A stretch of 64,000 nt of DNA from Bacillota bacterium (GTDB lineage: Bacteria; Bacillota; Clostridia; Acetivibrionales; DSM-1351), in contig JAEZUC010000029.1 of NCBI GenBank assembly GCA_023443515.1, positions 62,001 through 126,000 of the forward strand, read 5' to 3'. The position numbers and the translations under genes are program-made. Under the pieces are notes generated by a model, which saw only the letters and a program-made list of their open reading frames with translations, did not search any database and had not been told where the DNA came from. How positions within the stretch are numbered: position 1 is the stretch's first letter; each line of letters begins with the position of its first letter. Shown here piece by piece: positions 60,816 through 64,000 of the stretch.

Positions 60816-60843
60816 AATTATATAAGCTTTTACTTATATAATT
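60816..60843. promoter_or_regulatory. Perfect palindrome in the divergent lysR-hydrolase gap, candidate LysR operator
   Basis: AATTATATAAG (60816-60826) and CTTATATAATT (60833-60843) are perfectly complementary with a 6-base spacer. It lies 30 bases from the regulator start and contains the T-N11-A spacing expected of LysR sites. Confidence 0.6.
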
Positions 60844-60946
60844 CATACTACTATAACTATTGTATTATTTCAACATTTTCAAAAATCAGGTATCTTGCGT
60901 AACGTTGTTATAGAATTTTATTCAAAAAATCGGAGTGAGTAAGTAT

Positions 60947-62044
60947 ATGAAACTTTCTCAGGGAAGTCATTCCAGCATGGTAGAACGTTCATTAATAAGT
61001 ACAGGAAATAATTACAGAATGAAAAAGGCAATAGAAAAGGCAAGGAGGGGCGAAAAGACAACTATTTCCTTTATTGGAGGGTCAATAACCGAGGGATACA
61101 CCAGTAGCCAGGATAAATGCTTTTCAAAGTTAACCAGCGATCATTTTGCAATAGCTTTTGGTAAAGGTAATAATGTAAATTATGTAAATGCAGGTATGGC
61201 AGGAACATCTTCTACAATGGGACTGATACGGATTGAGAGGGATTTACTAATACACAAACCTGACATTGTTTTTGTAGAATTTGCCGTTAACGATTCAAAG
61301 GACAGAACAAATATGGCAGTGTTTGAAAGCTTTTTACTAAGACTGTTGAATTCAATTTCACAACCTGCGATAGTCTTAATTTTTACAGTATCGGAGGCAG
61401 GCTTTTCCTGTCAGAATGAAATGGCTCAAATCGGAAGCCATTACCAACTGCCTATGATTAGTGTAAAGGATGCAATAGTTCCTGAGTTTTTTGAAGGTAC
61501 AATGAAATGGCAGGATTATTCAAGTGACTATATTCATCCTCATGAAAATGGGCATGAATTTATTACGGAGCTTATAATATATTATCTGAATAAAGTCAGT
61601 AATGAGGTTAAGGATGGGATTTATAGAATTGTAGAAACCCCTGTAGTCGGTAATGAGTTTGTAAACCTAAAAATGCTGGACAATACTAATACAGATGTAA
61701 AGACTTTTGGCGGGTTTTTGCCGGATAAAACCATCAATCAGTTTCCTAATGGATGGACACATAAAGCAGGAGCTAAGACTGAAAAGTTCTCTTTTAATTC
61801 ATATTGCAAGAATCTGTTTATTGTGTACAAGGAGTCAAAAAACACAACTGCAGGTTCAGCCGATATATATATTAACGATATATTTGTACTTACTGTAAAT
61901 GGGTTTAACAGCTCTGGATGGAATAATCCGGTAGCTAAATTATTACTAAACCGTGAAAATCCTGAAATTCATAAAATAGAAATCAAAATGTCAAAGGGTG
62001 CCAATGACAAAGAATTAAGTATTCTGGCGTTTGGGTACAGCTAA
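60947..62044 (+). CDS. SGNH/GDSL-family hydrolase (esterase-like)
   Basis: A 365-residue protein. Residues about 30-215 form an SGNH hydrolase: block I ISFIGGSITEGYTS with the nucleophile Ser, block III FVEFAVNDSKD with the Asn, and block V DYIHPHENGHE with the catalytic Asp and His. About 220-365 form a C-terminal beta-sandwich-like domain. There is no signal peptide, so it is probably cytoplasmic and deacylates an imported sugar or oligosaccharide. ATG 60947 follows GGAGTGAG; the nearer GTG 60935 sits too close. Probably controlled by the divergent LysR protein. Confidence 0.83.
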   Translation: MKLSQGSHSSMVERSLISTGNNYRMKKAIEKARRGEKTTISFIGGSITEGYTSSQDKCFSKLTSDHFAIAFGKGNNVNYVNAGMAGTSSTMGLIRIERDLLIHKPDIVFVEFAVNDSKDRTNMAVFESFLLRLLNSISQPAIVLIFTVSEAGFSCQNEMAQIGSHYQLPMISVKDAIVPEFFEGTMKWQDYSSDYIHPHENGHEFITELIIYYLNKVSNEVKDGIYRIVETPVVGNEFVNLKMLDNTNTDVKTFGGFLPDKTINQFPNGWTHKAGAKTEKFSFNSYCKNLFIVYKESKNTTAGSADIYINDIFVLTVNGFNSSGWNNPVAKLLLNRENPEIHKIEIKMSKGANDKELSILAFGYS

Positions 62045-62113
62045 AACTTTTAAACATATATTTATCTCCAATATAGTATATTGAAGGAGAGAATAAATAA
62101 AAGAAGTAACTCA

Positions 62114-62863
62114 ATGAAAAAAATTAATGTTATTTTTATAAAAAGAAAGTTTCTATTATTTGCAACAATTTTAATAATTGCTATATTAACGATACCATTT
62201 ATTTTGTTTATAGAAATGTCTAGCTCAGATACATTTACAGATCCCAAAAGCGGCGTAATTGTAATTGATCCGGGACATGGAGGAATCGACGGGGGAACAA
62301 GCAGAGACGGAGTATTGGAAAAAGAAATAAATCTTGATATAGCTCAAAAGCTAAAGTCTATTCTTGTTAAGCAAGGATATAAGATAATTATGACAAGGGA
62401 AGAGGATATTTCTCTTGAAAGTTTGGATAATAGCCGTAAATCAAGGCACATGAGGGATTTGGCTGCCAGGTCCGATATAATTAATAGCAGCAATGCACAA
62501 CTCTTTCTCAGCATCCACGTGAACAGCAATTTTAAAAAGCCAACCACTAGCGGTGCAATAGTATTTTTCAACAAAAAGTATGAACAAAATAAAACTTTGG
62601 CATTATGCATTCAGAATCAATTGAACAATATGGTTGTAGACGGAAAAAAAAGGAGCACACATAGCCCGGTACAGGCAAAATACTATGTTCTTGACTATAC
62701 TGATGTACCCGGAGTTATAGTTGAAACCGGTTTTATTTCAAACGAGGAAGAAAGGCAGGAATTAGTAAAGGATACCTTTCGTCTGGAACTCGCAAAATCA
62801 ATATCAAAGGGAGTAGAACAATATTTAAATGAATCAAGTAAGGTATCCACACCTGCCTCGTAG
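62114..62863 (+). CDS. cwlD: N-acetylmuramoyl-L-alanine amidase CwlD
   Basis: A 249-residue amidase_3 family protein. A basic N-terminus and one membrane segment (about 12-35) precede the zinc amidase domain: IDPGHGGIDGGT with the first His, EKEINLDIAQKL with the Glu, FLSIHVNS with the second His, and GVIVETGFISN near the C-terminus with the catalytic Glu. CwlD makes muramic delta-lactam in spore cortex, so its presence argues for a spore former. ATG 62114 is chosen; the AAGGAGAG at 62084 is 23 bases away, so a rarer start between them is possible. Confidence 0.85.
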   Translation: MKKINVIFIKRKFLLFATILIIAILTIPFILFIEMSSSDTFTDPKSGVIVIDPGHGGIDGGTSRDGVLEKEINLDIAQKLKSILVKQGYKIIMTREEDISLESLDNSRKSRHMRDLAARSDIINSSNAQLFLSIHVNSNFKKPTTSGAIVFFNKKYEQNKTLALCIQNQLNNMVVDGKKRSTHSPVQAKYYVLDYTDVPGVIVETGFISNEEERQELVKDTFRLELAKSISKGVEQYLNESSKVSTPAS

Positions 62864-62875
62864 AGTTTAGAAATA

Positions 62876-63805
62876 TTAATCTATCAAATCAATTGTCTCA
62901 GTAAAATTATCAATACCTTCTCCAAAATAACTGTCCTTTTTGGTATAAGGAGAATACAAAGAAATTTTAAGGGTACCTAAGCGGGGACAGAATTTCAGAA
63001 ATCTTATAAACCCGTTTCCTCCGTTTGGGGCCTTCTGATAATCGGATAGAATCTCCAGAACCTTTCTTGTAGTCCCATCAGAATTGCAAACCATCTTAAC
63101 CTTTTTTTGTGCACCATGATAATGTCCGCACAAGACCATGAAGACATTGTCACTTTTAAGGACAATACTGTCAGAAACTATCCGGGCCTTTTCTGTCATC
63201 TCTCCATCTTCATTAAGATATTCATGTAAAACCAGAATAGCATTTCTTTTTGGGTACTCTGCAAGAACGCTATTTGCCCAAGATGTTGTTTCAAGAGAAG
63301 TTTCACTGCCAAAACCCAGATAGAGTACAATAAAGTTGTGAGAGCTAAAAGATATCAGGTCGTAATGGTTGCGGTTATCATCCATACCGCCTCCATACCA
63401 AGGCTTATCTGCATATCTGGATGCACCAAAATAGCTTTTAAATATACTATAATTAAGTCTGTTCGTTATGACGTCATGATTACCTGCAAGAATACCATAC
63501 GGAACATCAGCAGCATCGAGTTTTTTAAAGTTTCGGTTTGCAACTTCCCACTGGTTTACGCAGCTTGCATTGTTTACAATATCTCCTGATACAATCAAAT
63601 ATCCAAAAGAGTTGTGCCTGTACTTTTTGACAAACCAATCACCAAGACAATCATAAATTTGAGGATAGTTTTCGGCATAGTACTGTGGGTCGGAGAGCCA
63701 TACCATAGTAAAAGGTTTTTCTGAGGCATCAACCCGGAACCAGGCAAAGGACATTGAAAACAGAAAAATTATAGTGAATAAACTTGTTATTATTCTTTTT
63801 TTCAT
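62876..63805 (-). CDS. Secreted calcineurin-like metallophosphoesterase
   Basis: A 309-residue protein with a signal peptide (MKKRIITSLFTIIFLFSMSFA) and a calcineurin-like phosphoesterase domain. The metal motifs are present: WLSDPQY, VSGDIVNN, GNHDV, a later HEY and CGHYHG. It would hydrolyse phosphate mono- or diesters outside the cell; the natural substrate is unknown. Convergent with cwlD, with only 12 bases between the stops. No dockerin is present. Confidence 0.87.
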   Translation of the reverse strand: MKKRIITSLFTIIFLFSMSFAWFRVDASEKPFTMVWLSDPQYYAENYPQIYDCLGDWFVKKYRHNSFGYLIVSGDIVNNASCVNQWEVANRNFKKLDAADVPYGILAGNHDVITNRLNYSIFKSYFGASRYADKPWYGGGMDDNRNHYDLISFSSHNFIVLYLGFGSETSLETTSWANSVLAEYPKRNAILVLHEYLNEDGEMTEKARIVSDSIVLKSDNVFMVLCGHYHGAQKKVKMVCNSDGTTRKVLEILSDYQKAPNGGNGFIRFLKFCPRLGTLKISLYSPYTKKDSYFGEGIDNFTETIDLID

Positions 63806-63970
63806 AAATTGACCTCTTTATCTTAAAAATTTTATTCTAAATATATGTTTTGTAAGTCTGTTTAAAATTATTATAAAAAACTATTGTATTACCTCCATAA
63901 AATCTTCACAAAGAGATGATAAAATTGTGACAGCTGAAATAAAGCAAGTTTTGAAATGGAGGTAAATCTG

Positions 63971-64000
63971 ATGCATAAAATTCTTCAAGTAGAGGGCATG
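63971..64000 (+). CDS. Start of a further gene, cut by the window end
   Basis: An ATG preceded by ATGGAGGTAAATCTG opens MHKILQVEGM and runs to the end of the window. The sequence resembles the N-terminus of an ABC-transporter ATPase (MxxILQVEnLtK), but ten residues are too few to be sure. Confidence 0.5.
   Translation, partial: MHKILQVEGM

Overview
The window reads as a chromosomal segment of a low-GC, anaerobic, cellulosome-producing, spore-forming clostridium of the Ruminiclostridium (Clostridium) cellulolyticum / josui / papyrosolvens group. The decisive evidence is a complete cip-cel type cellulosome operon at about 37.0-59.7 kb. The scaffoldin here has six cohesins, whereas I recall eight for C. 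cellulolyticum H10 CipC, and no rhamnogalacturonan lyase gene lies between cel9M and cel5N. It is therefore probably a sister species or strain. No rRNA, tRNA, CRISPR array, insertion sequence or phage gene was recognised.

Layout. (1) 0-8.2 kb: a hypothetical protein; a 0.9 kb gene-free stretch ending in a strongly structured RNA element; a secreted multi-domain esterase; then, on the minus strand, an OPT-family transporter and a type II pantothenate kinase; then an NYN/OST-HTH RNase-like protein. (2) 8.2-12.0 kb and 21.3-27.0 kb: the conserved SRP / ribosome-maturation locus ylxM-ffh-rpsP-khpA-rimM-trmD // rplS-lepB-rbgA-rnhB-ylqG-ylqH-yraN. (3) 12.0-21.25 kb: a block lying between trmD and rplS. 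It holds a YezD-like protein, a NifB-like radical SAM protein that appears to start at a non-canonical ATA codon, a NifX-like protein, NifH/NifD/NifK-like proteins and two PLP enzymes of cysteine/cystathionine metabolism. Together these resemble the nitrogenase-like methylthio-alkane reductase (Mar) type of sulfur-salvage system. The block ends with a transcription unit made of a leader peptide, attenuator hairpins, a 49-aa basic protein and an RsgA-type GTPase. (4) 27.0-36.0 kb: housekeeping and unrelated genes (M19 dipeptidase, aminotransferase, purB, GntR regulator, beta-lactamase-like protein, DedA, DUF1540, amino-acid permease) and a probable unannotated small RNA on the minus strand near 28 kb. 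(5) 36.0-59.8 kb: a 1 kb leader/promoter region followed by cipC, cel48F, cel8C, cel9G, cel9E, orfX, cel9H, cel9J, man5K, cel9M and cel5N, all on the plus strand, with strong hairpins in many of the gaps. (6) 59.8-64 kb: a LysR regulator divergent from an SGNH hydrolase, the sporulation amidase CwlD, a secreted metallophosphoesterase, and the first codons of another gene.

How the genes work together. In the cellulosome cluster the scaffoldin supplies a cellulose-binding module and six cohesins. Every enzyme carries one dockerin, C-terminal except in Man5K where it is N-terminal, and OrfX is a membrane-tethered single-cohesin protein. The intergenic hairpins fit the selective mRNA processing known for this operon in C. 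cellulolyticum. In the 12-20 kb block, NifB-like and NifX-like proteins plus the H/D/K-like proteins, without any NifE/NifN, suggest a reductase on a sulfur substrate whose product could feed the neighbouring PLP enzymes. That assignment is inference. The best leads for something undescribed are this cluster with its ATA start, the antibiotic-style attenuator in front of the small basic protein and rsgA, the minus-strand RNA at 28 kb, and the multi-stem RNA in front of the esterase.
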